In this document: positions 1 to 8,278 of the stretch, one piece after another
How the letters are laid out: every line of letters starts with the position of its first letter
How positions within the stretch are numbered: position 1 is the stretch's first letter
Notes under the pieces: model-generated
Seen by the model: only the letters and a program-made list of their open reading frames with translations
What the model was told of the DNA's origin: nothing
The model's database searches: none
Translations under genes and position numbers: made by a program
Assembly (NCBI RefSeq): GCF_946478805.1
Contig: NZ_CAMLDC010000024.1
Location: 1 to 64,000 of the forward strand
From: an uncultured Fluviicola sp.
GTDB lineage: Bacteria; Bacteroidota; Bacteroidia; Flavobacteriales; Crocinitomicaceae
Reading direction: 5' to 3'
Length of the DNA stretch: 64,000 nucleotides

Positions 1-1
1 G

Positions 2-850
2 GGAAATGTATATATGGAAATGAAGAATTACCAGGGAGCTTTAGATGCGTATTCTCTGGCTGAAAAATTAGGATATGAGCCGTTTTCAAAAGTGATGTTC
101 AATGTAGCTTGTGCCTATTCTCAGTTAAAGAATTTCCCGATGAGCGCCGATTACCTGCAATATGCAGTCCAGGCAGGTTATGTGAATATCGACAATATTG
201 AAAAGGATGAAGATTTGGCAAACCTGAGAGACAAGGAGCCGTATCTGTTCAAGAAAAACCTGGATTTGGCATTGGGCGGTGTTTCGGATATCGAAAATTT
301 ATATTGGCTCCAGTTTAAACGAAACTTCGTTCAGGCTTCCTTTCCGATCAATATGAATATGGAGCAGGGAAAAGTGGTTTATGATGACAAAAACCGCATT
401 TCGTATGATTTCGAGCGCTTTGTTGCCGAAATGCGAAATGCACGCTTCTCCAGGGAAGTAAGTAAAGGATTCTACAATTTCGTCCAGGTGGCTGAAAAAG
501 ATAATTATGTCGCCCTGATCTATGTGGTGAAGGATGAGTTTAACGGCGAGGATTCACCATTGACTTACCGATTGGTTACCTATACGAAAACAGGTAAGAT
601 CATTGATAAAAAGGAAATCGCAGGTAGGGAAGACTACTCTGCATTATTGAAAATGTGCACCATCAATAAAGACCTTTCGTTCATTATTACCAATTACGAA
701 ACAACCTTCCAGAAAGATCCGGACGAAGAGGGATATTATGATAATCCGATCGTTTCTAAAAAGAAAATAGATACGGAAAAATACCGCATTGATGCTTCCG
801 GAAAAATTCGTTACCTGGATGGAAAAACAGTTACGGAAGCGGATGCCTAA
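2..850 (+). CDS. TPR-repeat protein, 5' end outside window
   Basis: The frame is open from the first bases, and the in-frame codons before the first ATG (position 14) read GNVY, which completes a TPR helix-A pattern with the following MEMKNYQGALDAY. The real start is therefore probably upstream of the window. Two TPR-like units are visible: GNVYMEMKNYQGALDAY, and one beginning FNVACAYSQLKNFPMSADYL. The remaining C-terminal part of about 190 residues, rich in charged and aromatic residues, belongs to no family I recognise. The stop overlaps the end of the convergent DUF2306 gene by 3 nt. TPRs suggest a protein-protein interaction role. No specific function can be assigned. Confidence 0.75.
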   Translation, partial: GNVYMEMKNYQGALDAYSLAEKLGYEPFSKVMFNVACAYSQLKNFPMSADYLQYAVQAGYVNIDNIEKDEDLANLRDKEPYLFKKNLDLALGGVSDIENLYWLQFKRNFVQASFPINMNMEQGKVVYDDKNRISYDFERFVAEMRNARFSREVSKGFYNFVQVAEKDNYVALIYVVKDEFNGEDSPLTYRLVTYTKTGKIIDKKEIAGREDYSALLKMCTINKDLSFIITNYETTFQKDPDEEGYYDNPIVSKKKIDTEKYRIDASGKIRYLDGKTVTEADA

Positions 851-1488
851 CGCTGGTCAAGCAATCGCTTTACCAAACCACGCCTGATTAGGATTTCAGA
901 AACGATCAGGTTGGGGATCCAACTCATCCAGGAAAGCAAGATGTACAGATCTACCGGGTCCATACTGAAATAGAAGACATTGAACAGATAAGAGTAAAGT
1001 CGCAACGAAACTGCCGATAAAGTCAGCGCATAGCTGCGAACCATCCATTTCCCATGGGATTCATACTCCTTTTTCCGGACGAAATAATATGCCAGGAAAG
1101 TACATCCCAACCAAAGTATACTCAAGATCACAAAACTCGCCTGTGCCGGGTAACCTCCATTGGCGTAAAATGACATTACCAGTGCTGCAGGACCAGAAAT
1201 AAGGAGTGTCGTGACCAAATAAATGAATCCGGATGCCCGGTGAATTCCGGTGTATTTATTCAGGATGGTTTTACTGAATTGAAATAAGCCGCTTGTGATG
1301 ACCAGAATACTGGTGAATACATGGATATAGAAACTGTACCTCCAGTGTTTGATGTGATAAATGAGCTGCTTGGTTTTCAGGAAATCAACTCCCCGGCGCA
1401 TGTCCAAATAAGGCAGCGACAATAAAAGCAATAAATACGAAGCATACAGAATTCCAATGACGAAAAAGATCCAGGCTGTTTTTTTCAT
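847..1488 (-). CDS. DUF2306 family membrane protein
   Basis: A 213-residue polytopic membrane protein with about six hydrophobic segments (near residues 4-25, 55-75, 87-108, 120-138, 150-172 and 178-200). The HRASGFIY and HGKWMVRSYALTLSAVSLRLY-like region is characteristic of the DUF2306 family, whose conserved His and Arg residues lie at membrane boundaries. The function of the family is unknown. The gene is 9 nt downstream of the lipoprotein gene 1498-2298 on the same strand, so they may be co-transcribed. Its end overlaps the TPR gene convergently. Confidence 0.8.
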   Translation of the reverse strand: MKKTAWIFFVIGILYASYLLLLLSLPYLDMRRGVDFLKTKQLIYHIKHWRYSFYIHVFTSILVITSGLFQFSKTILNKYTGIHRASGFIYLVTTLLISGPAALVMSFYANGGYPAQASFVILSILWLGCTFLAYYFVRKKEYESHGKWMVRSYALTLSAVSLRLYSYLFNVFYFSMDPVDLYILLSWMSWIPNLIVSEILIRRGLVKRLLDQR

Positions 1489-1497
1489 CCAACCGGT

Positions 1498-2298
1498 TTA
1501 GTAGTAATCAGGATAGATCCTCAAACCATCCGGTCCTTCAAAGCTTGGCATCTGATCTTCATCCTTTGTCAATTTGAATTTCATGCTTTGTTGTTTGAAC
1601 ACCTTGTTTTTAGACCATTCGATCACCATGGTTTTTTCGTCAATGAATTTCCAGGAACCCTTGAGAATTTCCTGTTGTTCATTATCTTGTTTTTCAGGAT
1701 AATAGGTGTAGACCACAATTCCATTGTCTTTAAATTCAACATTTCCGTCATACAAGTTTGCGTTGGAGAACAATTCCATGAAATTATCTTGTGTGATTTC
1801 TTCCCCGTTGAACTCATATTTCGAATCGCTTCCCTGTTTGATGGCTTGTTTTTTTAACTTGAATTTCTTGGTGGATATTTTCGGGTCATTGGCTGTCCAC
1901 ATTGCGTCGATACTTCCATCCTTTTTTGAAATAGTCAATACAAAAACGCCGTCAAATTTATTGTCTCCGGGTTCATTGAGCGTCAGTTCGAACGATTCTT
2001 TTTTCTGGATCACCGAACCGCTGATATTGCGTTGCAATCCCTTATGAATATTATATCCGATTGCTTTCTTATCGTTCACATAAGTGAGGATTACATTGAT
2101 GAATCCGTCTCCGAAATCACCGGTATACATTCCACGAAGTGTATCAAAATTTGTTTCGGGAAACCATTCTTCACGTTCCATCGAATCTTTGGTACTTTTT
2201 TCCTCGGTTGCCGTCGTTTTGATCTCCGTATCGGAAGAGCAGGAAGTCGTTAGTAATAAACCCGTTATTCCAATAAATAGCGCGAAAGTTGTTTTCAT
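1498..2298 (-). CDS. Putative lipoprotein, unknown function
   Basis: A 266-residue protein beginning with a lipoprotein signal peptide (MKTTFALFIG..., lipobox LTTSC, acylated Cys at residue 20), followed by a Ser/Thr/Glu-rich linker. The mature part (YTGDFGDGFINVILTYV..., and later LKGSWKFIDEKTMVIEW) has the look of a small beta-rich envelope protein. No recognised enzyme motif is present. The linker and lipobox predict membrane anchoring in the periplasm or outer membrane. It is the first gene of a probable two-gene minus-strand unit with the DUF2306 protein. Confidence 0.7.
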   Translation of the reverse strand: MKTTFALFIGITGLLLTTSCSSDTEIKTTATEEKSTKDSMEREEWFPETNFDTLRGMYTGDFGDGFINVILTYVNDKKAIGYNIHKGLQRNISGSVIQKKESFELTLNEPGDNKFDGVFVLTISKKDGSIDAMWTANDPKISTKKFKLKKQAIKQGSDSKYEFNGEEITQDNFMELFSNANLYDGNVEFKDNGIVVYTYYPEKQDNEQQEILKGSWKFIDEKTMVIEWSKNKVFKQQSMKFKLTKDEDQMPSFEGPDGLRIYPDYY

Positions 2299-2409
2299 AA
2301 AGCGATTATTTCGTAGCTAAAAATAACCTTTTTGACTTAATTTGAAGAAATGTATTTCAATTGCTTGAATTGCTCCCTGTTCAGAGCGGGATATCTCGAT
2401 TTAAAACCT

Positions 2410-2417
2410 TATTTTTG
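2410..2417 (+). promoter_or_regulatory. Candidate -7 element (TATTTTTG) of DUF4290-murA unit
   Basis: TATTTTTG matches the Bacteroidota -7 consensus TAnnTTTG and ends 18 nt before the ATG at 2436. No clear -33 TTG at the usual 19-nt distance is seen. Confidence 0.45.
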
Positions 2418-2435
2418 GACTTTCGAAGAAAATTT

Positions 2436-3086
2436 ATGGAATACAACACCACGAGACCGAAGTTATTACTTCCGGAGTATGGTAGAAACGTACAAGAAAT
2501 GATTTCTCATGCTATGGAAATCGCAGATCGCGATGAACGCAACAAAGCAACTAGAGCAATTATTGAGGTAATGGGGCAATTGAATCCGCATTTGCGTGAT
2601 GTGGATGATTTCAGGCACAAGTTATGGACGCATTTGTTCGTCATGTCCGATTTCAAACTGGAGGTGGATTCACCTTACGAGATTCCCAAACCGGAAACAC
2701 TTACAAGCAAACCGGATGTGATGCCTTATCCGAAAGGAAAGATCAAGTTCGGTCATTACGGGAAATATACCCAGGAGATTTTAAGGGACTCAAAAAATAT
2801 CACGGCTACAGATGAACGTGATTATTTGAAGATCACCATGGCGAATTTCATGAAAAAGCAGTACTTGGCTTATAACAATGATGCGGTGGAAAATCACGTG
2901 ATTGCAAATCAGTTGAGAGACCTATCCCAGGGAGAATTGATCCTTGAAAATCCGGATGAATTGATGAATACGAACCTGATATTGAAATCATTCGGAATTC
3001 AACCCAATAAACGTCCGAAGAAGAATCAGAAAAATCAGAAGAACTTTAAAGGGAAAAATCAAAACCAAAATCGTAACAAGAATTAA
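2436..3086 (+). CDS. DUF4290 domain-containing protein
   Basis: A 216-residue cytoplasmic protein. I chose the ATG at 2436 (MEYNTTRPKLLLPEYGRNVQ) because this is where DUF4290 homologues begin. The extra 25 codons upstream have no such conservation and contain the candidate -7 element. The DUF4290 body carries LRDVDDFRHKLWTHLFVMSDF. The tail is a low-complexity Lys/Asn/Gln stretch (RPKKNQKNQKNF...), a composition often seen in nucleic-acid-binding tails. It lies 2 nt upstream of murA and is almost certainly co-transcribed. DUF4290-murA adjacency is a familiar Bacteroidota arrangement. Function unknown. Confidence 0.85.
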   Translation: MEYNTTRPKLLLPEYGRNVQEMISHAMEIADRDERNKATRAIIEVMGQLNPHLRDVDDFRHKLWTHLFVMSDFKLEVDSPYEIPKPETLTSKPDVMPYPKGKIKFGHYGKYTQEILRDSKNITATDERDYLKITMANFMKKQYLAYNNDAVENHVIANQLRDLSQGELILENPDELMNTNLILKSFGIQPNKRPKKNQKNQKNFKGKNQNQNRNKN

Positions 3087-3088
3087 GT

Positions 3089-4396
3089 ATGTCATCTTTT
3101 GAAATTTACGGAGGAAAGAAGCTAAAGGGCGAATTGACTGTTCAAGGCGCAAAAAATGAGGCTTTACAAGTTTTATGTGCTCCTTTGCTGACTTCTGAAA
3201 AAGTCACTATTTCAAATATCCCGGATATCGTTGATGTGAATAAGTTGATTGACTTGTTACAGATAATGGGAGTGAAGATTGAAAAGGTGGAACGTGGTAC
3301 TTACGTTTTTCAAGCAAAAGATATTGATTTAGCTTACCTGGAGACGGAAGATTTCAAAAAAAGAGCAGGATCTTTAAGAGGTTCGATCATGATTGTAGGT
3401 CCGCTTTTGGCCCGCTTCGGAAAAGGATTCATTCCGAAACCCGGGGGAGATAAGATCGGTCGTAGAAGATTGGATACACATTTCGATGGTTTTGCCCTGC
3501 TTGGCGCGAAATTCAATTACGATGCAGGCGAGCATTTCTATTCGATTGAAGCAAAAAAATTAAAAGGGACATACATCCATTTGGATGAAGCTTCTGTGAC
3601 CGGAACAGCAAACATCATCATGGCTGCAGTTCTGGCAGAAGGAACGACCACATTTTATAACGCTGCCTGTGAACCGTACATCCAGCAATTGTGTAAAATG
3701 TTGAATTCTATGGGAGCAAAGATCTCAGGAATCAGCTCCAACTTACTGACGATTGAAGGAGTGAAGGAATTGGGAGGTTGTTATCACCGTATTTTGCCGG
3801 ATATGATCGAGATCGGAAGTTTCATCGGTTTAGCTGCAATGACTCAATCGGAGATTACCATCAAGGATGTAAGTTGGGAGAACCTCGGTGTGATTCCGAA
3901 TACATTCAAAAGACTGGGAATTAAATTGGAAAGAAGAGGTGATGATATTTACGTTCCTGCCCAGGATTCCTATGAAATAGATACATTTATTGACGGATCT
4001 ATCTTAACGATTTACGATGCGCCATGGCCCGGATTCACTCCGGATTTGTTGTCAATTATTTTGGTAGTGGCAACTCAGGCGAAAGGAAGCGTGTTGATTC
4101 ACCAGAAAATGTTTGAGTCGCGTCTATTCTTTACGGATAAATTGATCGATATGGGAGCGCAGATTATTTTGTGTGACCCGCATAGAGCTACTGTTATCGG
4201 ATTGGGAAGACAGCATAATTTGCGTGGCATCCAGATGACATCCCCGGATATCCGTGCAGGAGTTTCCTTATTGATTGCAGCTCTTTCGGCAGAAGGAAAA
4301 AGTGTGATACATAATATTGAACAAATTGACAGAGGTTATCAGGATATCGATATTCGCTTGCGAAATCTGGGTGCTGATATTCGTCGTGTAAACTAA
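3089..4396 (+). CDS. murA: UDP-N-acetylglucosamine 1-carboxyvinyltransferase
   Basis: MurA transfers enolpyruvate from PEP to UDP-GlcNAc, the first committed step of peptidoglycan synthesis in the cytoplasm. The 435-residue length is normal for the family. The KNEALQVLCAPLL start (substrate Lys22/Asn23 motif) and the GSVTGTANIIMAAVLAEG-like and DIRAGVSLLIAAL regions are recognisable. The active-site loop reads PKPGGDKIGRRRLDTHF: the residue that is Cys115 in E. coli (PGGCAIG) is Asp121 here (codon GAT 3449-3451). That natural substitution removes the thiol that fosfomycin alkylates and is known from fosfomycin-insensitive MurA enzymes. Operon with DUF4290 upstream and a TlpA-like gene 6 nt downstream. 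Confidence 0.96.
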   Translation: MSSFEIYGGKKLKGELTVQGAKNEALQVLCAPLLTSEKVTISNIPDIVDVNKLIDLLQIMGVKIEKVERGTYVFQAKDIDLAYLETEDFKKRAGSLRGSIMIVGPLLARFGKGFIPKPGGDKIGRRRLDTHFDGFALLGAKFNYDAGEHFYSIEAKKLKGTYIHLDEASVTGTANIIMAAVLAEGTTTFYNAACEPYIQQLCKMLNSMGAKISGISSNLLTIEGVKELGGCYHRILPDMIEIGSFIGLAAMTQSEITIKDVSWENLGVIPNTFKRLGIKLERRGDDIYVPAQDSYEIDTFIDGSILTIYDAPWPGFTPDLLSIILVVATQAKGSVLIHQKMFESRLFFTDKLIDMGAQIILCDPHRATVIGLGRQHNLRGIQMTSPDIRAGVSLLIAALSAEGKSVIHNIEQIDRGYQDIDIRLRNLGADIRRVN

Positions 4397-4402
4397 ATAC
4401 AG

Positions 4403-4921
4403 ATGAAAAATTCGATTATAATTCTTTCAACCTTATTCCTGGTAGGTGTCGGGTTGTCTTCTTTTAAAACGGTTAAAAGTGCACCTGGTGTCGGTTCTAC
4501 AGCTCCGGAAATTGCCTTGAAAGGTGTTGATGGAAAAACCGTGAAACTTTCTTCCCTGAAAGGCAAGATGGTTTTGATTGATTTTTGGGCTTCCTGGTGT
4601 GGACCGTGCAGAAAAGAAAACCCGAATGTAGTGGAGGCTTATGGAAAGTATAAAAACACGAAATTCAATAATGCAAAGGGATTTGAAGTGTTTTCGGTTT
4701 CTTTGGACCGCGACGAAGCAAAATGGAAAGAAGCAATCAAAGCAGATGGTTTGGTTTGGAAAAGTCATGTTTGGGATAAAGCGAACGAGGCTGGAAGAGC
4801 TTATAATGTGCAATTCATCCCAAGTGCATTTTTAGTGGATGGTGAAGGGAAAATTGTCGCTTCCGGCGAATCTTTAAGAGGACTCGGATTGCACGTGGAA
4901 TTGGATAAACACAAAAAATAA
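4403..4921 (+). CDS. TlpA/ResA-like thioredoxin-fold protein
   Basis: A 172-residue exported thioredoxin-family protein. It has an N-terminal hydrophobic signal or anchor (MKNSIIILSTLFLVGVGLSS), then an AhpC/TSA-redoxin domain with APEIALKGVDGKTVKLSSLKG and the redox motif WCGPC (Cys66, Cys69). It ends with a cis-Pro loop (IPSAFLVDGEGKIV). Such proteins reduce periplasmic disulfides, for example in cytochrome c maturation or envelope maintenance; the client here is unknown. It starts 6 nt after murA and precedes the exported MsrB, so this small cluster combines cell-wall synthesis with envelope thiol/oxidation repair. Confidence 0.85.
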   Translation: MKNSIIILSTLFLVGVGLSSFKTVKSAPGVGSTAPEIALKGVDGKTVKLSSLKGKMVLIDFWASWCGPCRKENPNVVEAYGKYKNTKFNNAKGFEVFSVSLDRDEAKWKEAIKADGLVWKSHVWDKANEAGRAYNVQFIPSAFLVDGEGKIVASGESLRGLGLHVELDKHKK

Positions 4922-4977
4922 CCGGTTTTCAAATCCAAATCAGGCGAATCGACGTAACTGATTCAAAACGATTGAAC

Positions 4978-5466
4978 ATGAAAAATTATTTGATTATTTG
5001 TAGTTTACTCTTTGGATTCGTTGCTTGTTCTCAAGAACCTGCAAAGTCGGATTCCACGACTTCAAAAAAAGAAACAAAGTATAATAAGTTAACTGCCCAG
5101 GAACAGAGCGTAATCATTGGTAAGAATACAGATCGCGCTTTTACGGGAGATTATTATCAGAAAACGGACAAGGGAGTCTATGTTTGCAGACAATGTAACA
5201 ATCCGCTTTACCGTTCTGATGACAAGTTTGAATCTCATTGCGGTTGGCCAAGTTTTGATGACGAAATCAAAGGTTCGGTTATTAAAGTTCCGGATGCGGA
5301 TGGAATGAGAACGGAAATTATCTGTGCAAACTGCAAGGGACATCTGGGACACGTATTTACTGGTGAAGGTTTTACAGATAAGGATACCAGGCATTGTGTC
5401 AATACCAGCTCCATCCAGTTTTATCCGTCCAAGGATCTGGATAAGCTTCCGAAAGTGATTAAATAG
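4978..5466 (+). CDS. msrB: Peptide-methionine (R)-S-oxide reductase, lipoprotein
   Basis: MsrB reduces methionine-R-sulfoxide in proteins. I use the ATG at 4978 (162 residues); the TTG two codons upstream is less likely. The N-terminus is a lipoprotein signal (LFGFVAC, Cys17), so this copy acts in the envelope. Diagnostic motifs are two Zn-binding CxxC pairs (CRQC and CANC), HCGWPSF, GHLGHVF and the catalytic RHCVNTSS (canonical RxCxN). The neighbouring thioredoxin-fold lipo/periplasmic protein could recycle its disulfide (inference). A strong bidirectional terminator follows at 5485-5516. Confidence 0.95.
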   Translation: MKNYLIICSLLFGFVACSQEPAKSDSTTSKKETKYNKLTAQEQSVIIGKNTDRAFTGDYYQKTDKGVYVCRQCNNPLYRSDDKFESHCGWPSFDDEIKGSVIKVPDADGMRTEIICANCKGHLGHVFTGEGFTDKDTRHCVNTSSIQFYPSKDLDKLPKVIK

Positions 5467-5484
5467 ATCCGATAAGAAATATTG

Positions 5485-5516
5485 AAAAGTCTTTCACTTT
5501 AGTGGAGGACTTTTTT
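5485..5516. terminator. Bidirectional terminator between msrB and LysM gene
   Basis: A 13-bp stem (AAAAGTCTTTCAC with GTGGAGGACTTTT, two G-U pairs) around a TTTA loop is followed by TTTTTT on the plus strand and preceded by an A-run, so it can serve both convergent genes. Confidence 0.8.
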
Positions 5517-5517
5517 G

Positions 5518-6411
5518 TTACTTCGGAATTTTCAAGCTCTGTCCAACGCGGATAATATAAGATCTCAAGTTGTTCGCTTTCGCAATCCTTGACACAGTGG
5601 TGTTGTGTTTTTGAGCTATTTGCGACAAGGTATCTCCCGATCTTACCGTATACCTTTTGTAACTTACCGCAGGAGTCGTCGGTGTTGTGACCAATACGCA
5701 AAGCCTTTCAGCTTCTTTTTGAACCACTTCTGCAAGGGTTACAGTATTTCCGATTTGCGGATCGTAGTATTTATAGAAATGCTGTTGGATGTTTATCATG
5801 TTTGTCACTGTGTCCAATTTTACACTGTTCCAATCGTAGCATTGCAGCACATTATCATTAAATTCCAATTGTTTGACCGGAACTAAAGTTGAATGCAATC
5901 GATGCATTCGCGGACATTGCTTTTGAACCGCCGCTAATCCACCACCTGCCGAACCACGGCTGTCGACATGCATGTAACATCTTCCGTCTAAGCTTGGGCC
6001 AACTACTGCTGTCCAATGAACAGTCAGGGTTGTCGGGTCAATTTGAATGTATAATTTCTTCAGATCGGAATTAAATCCGTTACTGCGAATTTCTGCTAGC
6101 CCTGCGTTGATCTTATCATTTAAAGCACCTCCGAACCCATCCATTCTTCTGCGGTTGAATGAATGCAAGGCATCGTAGGTATAACGCTGTCCAAGTGCAG
6201 TGTATGAATCTGTAATCATCAGATCATTCTCTCCAAGCTGGATGGTATCCGGATTGTATTTCTGAAATTCGGGAACTTCGAGTATTTTTCTTGATCGAAC
6301 CGGAACATAAGTGGAATCAATAGATTCAACTTCCAAATCACCATCCGATTGAGCATAAAGCGTCTGACTACTAATTAGAATACTTAGAAAAATGAATTTG
6401 ATACGAATCAC
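5518..6411 (-). CDS. Secreted LysM-domain protein
   Basis: A 297-residue exported protein with a signal peptide ending near LYAQSDG. The C-terminal 45 residues form one LysM peptidoglycan-binding domain (YTVRSGDTLSQIAQKHNTTV ... VGQSLKIPK). The middle part (residues about 60-190, with FNRRRMDGFGGALNDKI and YMHVDSRGSAGGG) is not a family I can name, and no catalytic triad is evident. The LysM is closely similar to that of the M23 peptidase at 23838-24788 (shared GDTLSQIA and NTTVSR segments). Likely periplasmic, bound to peptidoglycan; role unknown. Confidence 0.75.
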   Translation of the reverse strand: MIRIKFIFLSILISSQTLYAQSDGDLEVESIDSTYVPVRSRKILEVPEFQKYNPDTIQLGENDLMITDSYTALGQRYTYDALHSFNRRRMDGFGGALNDKINAGLAEIRSNGFNSDLKKLYIQIDPTTLTVHWTAVVGPSLDGRCYMHVDSRGSAGGGLAAVQKQCPRMHRLHSTLVPVKQLEFNDNVLQCYDWNSVKLDTVTNMINIQQHFYKYYDPQIGNTVTLAEVVQKEAERLCVLVTTPTTPAVSYKRYTVRSGDTLSQIAQKHNTTVSRIAKANNLRSYIIRVGQSLKIPK

Positions 6412-6667
6412 TTTTTGTTGTTTTATTTGTATTTAACGCACCTAAATTTAACAAGTTACATCGGTATTTAAAAATAAAATAGCTGAATATGCGAATAAAC
6501 CCGATAAAAAGCTCAGATTACAATCAATTATTGAGATCAATTTCAGCTGAATAAACTATGTTCAGACAGCTTGTTTTCTTATGTTAAATACTGTCTCATT
6601 AAAACTGGATGCCTCCTTTTGGAGTGGGAGGCTGCTTGAAGGCTGCAATGAGAATAAGGCATTTTTG

Positions 6668-6697
6668 CTTACTTTTTTTGCCTTGGAAAAAAGTAAG
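6668..6697. repeat. 11-bp inverted repeat upstream of prmC
   Basis: CTTACTTTTTT and AAAAAAGTAAG are perfect reverse complements separated by TGCCTTGG. The element ends 7 nt before the -7 box of prmC and overlaps its -33 TTG, so it could be an operator or a terminator-like remnant. Confidence 0.6.
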
Positions 6698-6712
6698 ATA
6701 TGCCTAACTTTG
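6683..6712 (+). promoter_or_regulatory. prmC promoter (TTG-N19-TAACTTTG), leaderless
   Basis: TTG at 6683-6685 and TAACTTTG at 6705-6712, spaced by 19 nt, fit the Bacteroidota -33/-7 promoter. The -7 element ends 4 nt before the ATG at 6717, so transcription should begin at or very near the start codon. Confidence 0.65.
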
Positions 6713-6716
6713 AATC

Positions 6717-7580
6717 ATGCAAGATTTGAAAGAAATCACTACAACTTGGGTCCATCAGTTACGTGATCTTTATTCCGAAAGAGAAACACGGAATATTTTG
6801 CTCCTTGTTTTGGAAGATGTCTTTGGATTCAATCGATCGGCATTATTGGTTTCTAAAGAAGTGAATCTGTCGGAAGAGCAATTAGAAAGATTGGCACAAA
6901 TTTCTTCCCGCTTAAAAAGTGGAGAGCCATACCAGTACATTGTCGGGTTTACTTATTTTGATGAATTGAAAATCCAGGTGGGACGCGGAGTTTTGATTCC
7001 CCGACCTGAAACGGAAGAATTGGTTTCCTGGATTGATGAAACAGTTCCGACCGGGAGGAACCTGAAAGTGGAGGATTGGTGCACCGGTTCTGGATGCATC
7101 GCCTTGGCAATTAAGAATCGGAATCCGGGTTTTGAAGTGATCGGTTACGATATTTCAGAAGAAGCACTTGAAATTGCCCGATTGAACGCAAAAGAACTGA
7201 ATTTGAACCTTGTATTTCAAATGAATAATGCCTTGGAGCCTCAAACAAATGGAAAAGTGGATATCATTGTTTCAAATCCGCCGTACATTCCTTGGAAGGA
7301 AAGAGAACAAATGCATCAGAATGTGACTGAATTTGAACCCGATCTGGCTCTATTTGTTCCGAATGAAGATCCTTTGCTTTTTTATCGGAATATTGCAGAA
7401 TACGCAACCGGGAACTTGAACGAGGGCGGATATCTCTTTTTTGAATTGCATGAAGATTTTGGACTGGAAACAAAAGCTTTGCTTGAAAACCTGGGCTTCT
7501 ATTCAATTGAAATCAAAGAAGACCTTCAGGGAAAGAACCGAATGCTGAAAGCAGTATGGAAGATGCAGACCAATCAATGA
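6717..7580 (+). CDS. prmC: Release factor glutamine methyltransferase
   Basis: PrmC N5-methylates the Gln of the GGQ motif in peptide-chain release factors, using S-adenosylmethionine in the cytoplasm. The 287-residue protein shows the N-terminal helical domain with the GEPYQYIVGFTYF segment, VLIPRPETEELV, the SAM-binding WCTGSGCIALAI and the substrate-binding NPPY motif within VSNPPYIPWKE. The ATG at 6717 agrees with family starts. It is expressed from its own probably leaderless promoter. The next gene follows after 33 nt. Confidence 0.95.
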   Translation: MQDLKEITTTWVHQLRDLYSERETRNILLLVLEDVFGFNRSALLVSKEVNLSEEQLERLAQISSRLKSGEPYQYIVGFTYFDELKIQVGRGVLIPRPETEELVSWIDETVPTGRNLKVEDWCTGSGCIALAIKNRNPGFEVIGYDISEEALEIARLNAKELNLNLVFQMNNALEPQTNGKVDIIVSNPPYIPWKEREQMHQNVTEFEPDLALFVPNEDPLLFYRNIAEYATGNLNEGGYLFFELHEDFGLETKALLENLGFYSIEIKEDLQGKNRMLKAVWKMQTNQ

Positions 7581-7613
7581 TTTTTGTACCTTTAAATTAA
7601 ACACCATACACAC

Positions 7614-8045
7614 ATGTCTGATAAACCAATCATCAAAGAATATTCCAACGGAGAAGTTACTGTTATATGGAAACCTGAAAGTTGTATCCACTCTACTGTT
7701 TGCTGGAAAAAGGCAACCGGGCTTCCGGATGTTTTTCAACCCAATACCAAGCCTTGGATCAAATTGGAAGGTGGAACAACAGAAGAAATCATCAGGCAGG
7801 TTGACAAATGTCCAAGCGGAGCATTGAGTTATCGTTTGAAAGATGATCGGAATGAAATTGTTTCGACAAATATTGTGGAGGCTTTACCGAACGGCCCCTT
7901 GTTGGTTTATGGAAACATCACCGTAAAACATGCCGGCTCGGAAGAAGTGAAGGAAAGCAAAGTTACCGCGTTTTGCAGATGTGGCGCTTCTTCCAATAAA
8001 CCTTATTGCGATGGAACGCATGTCAAAATTAACTTTTCTGATTAG
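7614..8045 (+). CDS. Fer4_19 plus CDGSH iron-sulfur protein
   Basis: A 143-residue two-domain iron-sulfur protein. Residues 1-75 match the YjdI/Fer4_19 domain (ESCIHSTVCWKKATGLPDVF ... DKCPSGALSYRL). The C-terminus holds a CDGSH motif CRCGASSNKPYCDGTH, in which three Cys and one His ligate a 2Fe-2S cluster in characterised family members. Soluble and probably cytoplasmic, likely in electron transfer or cluster handling. No partner is evident from the neighbours. The start ATG at 7614 gives the usual MSDKPIIKEYSNGEVTVIW N-terminus. Confidence 0.88.
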   Translation: MSDKPIIKEYSNGEVTVIWKPESCIHSTVCWKKATGLPDVFQPNTKPWIKLEGGTTEEIIRQVDKCPSGALSYRLKDDRNEIVSTNIVEALPNGPLLVYGNITVKHAGSEEVKESKVTAFCRCGASSNKPYCDGTHVKINFSD

Positions 8046-8070
8046 CAAACGGAGTTTCCAAGGGTTGGAT

Positions 8071-8208
8071 GTAATTCCGCAATATTACGTCTTGCTTTAA
8101 AACTTTTTATTTAATTCTAATGAAACATTCTTTTGATTGGAGTTGTTTTTCTTGAATAAAAATCTCATTTGTATCAATTATATATCGGGCGTAATATTGC
8201 GGAATTAC
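8071..8208. repeat. 138-bp element bounded by perfect 19-bp inverted repeats
   Basis: GTAATTCCGCAATATTACG (8071-8089) is the exact reverse complement of CGTAATATTGCGGAATTAC (8190-8208). The 100-nt interior is AT-rich without an open frame. Each arm is itself bounded by GTAAT...ATTAC. No target-site duplication is visible beside the arms. It may be a MITE-like insertion, a large hairpin, or a pair of oppositely oriented operator sites upstream of the RluA-type gene. Confidence 0.75.
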
Positions 8209-8250
8209 GTCGGTTTTTAGTTTGGATTTCCATTTTGTCTCAATAGCTGT

Positions 8251-8258
8251 TATCTTTG
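8251..8258 (+). promoter_or_regulatory. Candidate -7 element (TATCTTTG) of the RluA-type gene
   Basis: Matches TAnnTTTG and ends 20 nt before the ATG at 8279. The nearest TTG (8235-8237) is closer than the usual spacing. Confidence 0.45.
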
Positions 8259-8278
8259 CATTCCAGTTCTAAAATGAC

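Larger units (their letters stand above)
6412..6716. other. Intergenic region between divergent LysM gene and prmC
   Basis: 305 nt without a convincing gene. It contains an inverted repeat GCCTCC (6611-6616) / GGAGGC (6627-6632), a perfect 11-bp inverted repeat CTTACTTTTTT (6668-6678) / AAAAAAGTAAG (6687-6697) with an 8-nt loop, and the prmC promoter. A 61-codon open frame at 6581-6766 has no coding character and runs into prmC. Confidence 0.6.

Noticed and set aside
6581..6766. A 61-codon open frame upstream of and overlapping prmC.
   Set aside because: It crosses the prmC promoter hairpin and -7 box and lacks coding character.
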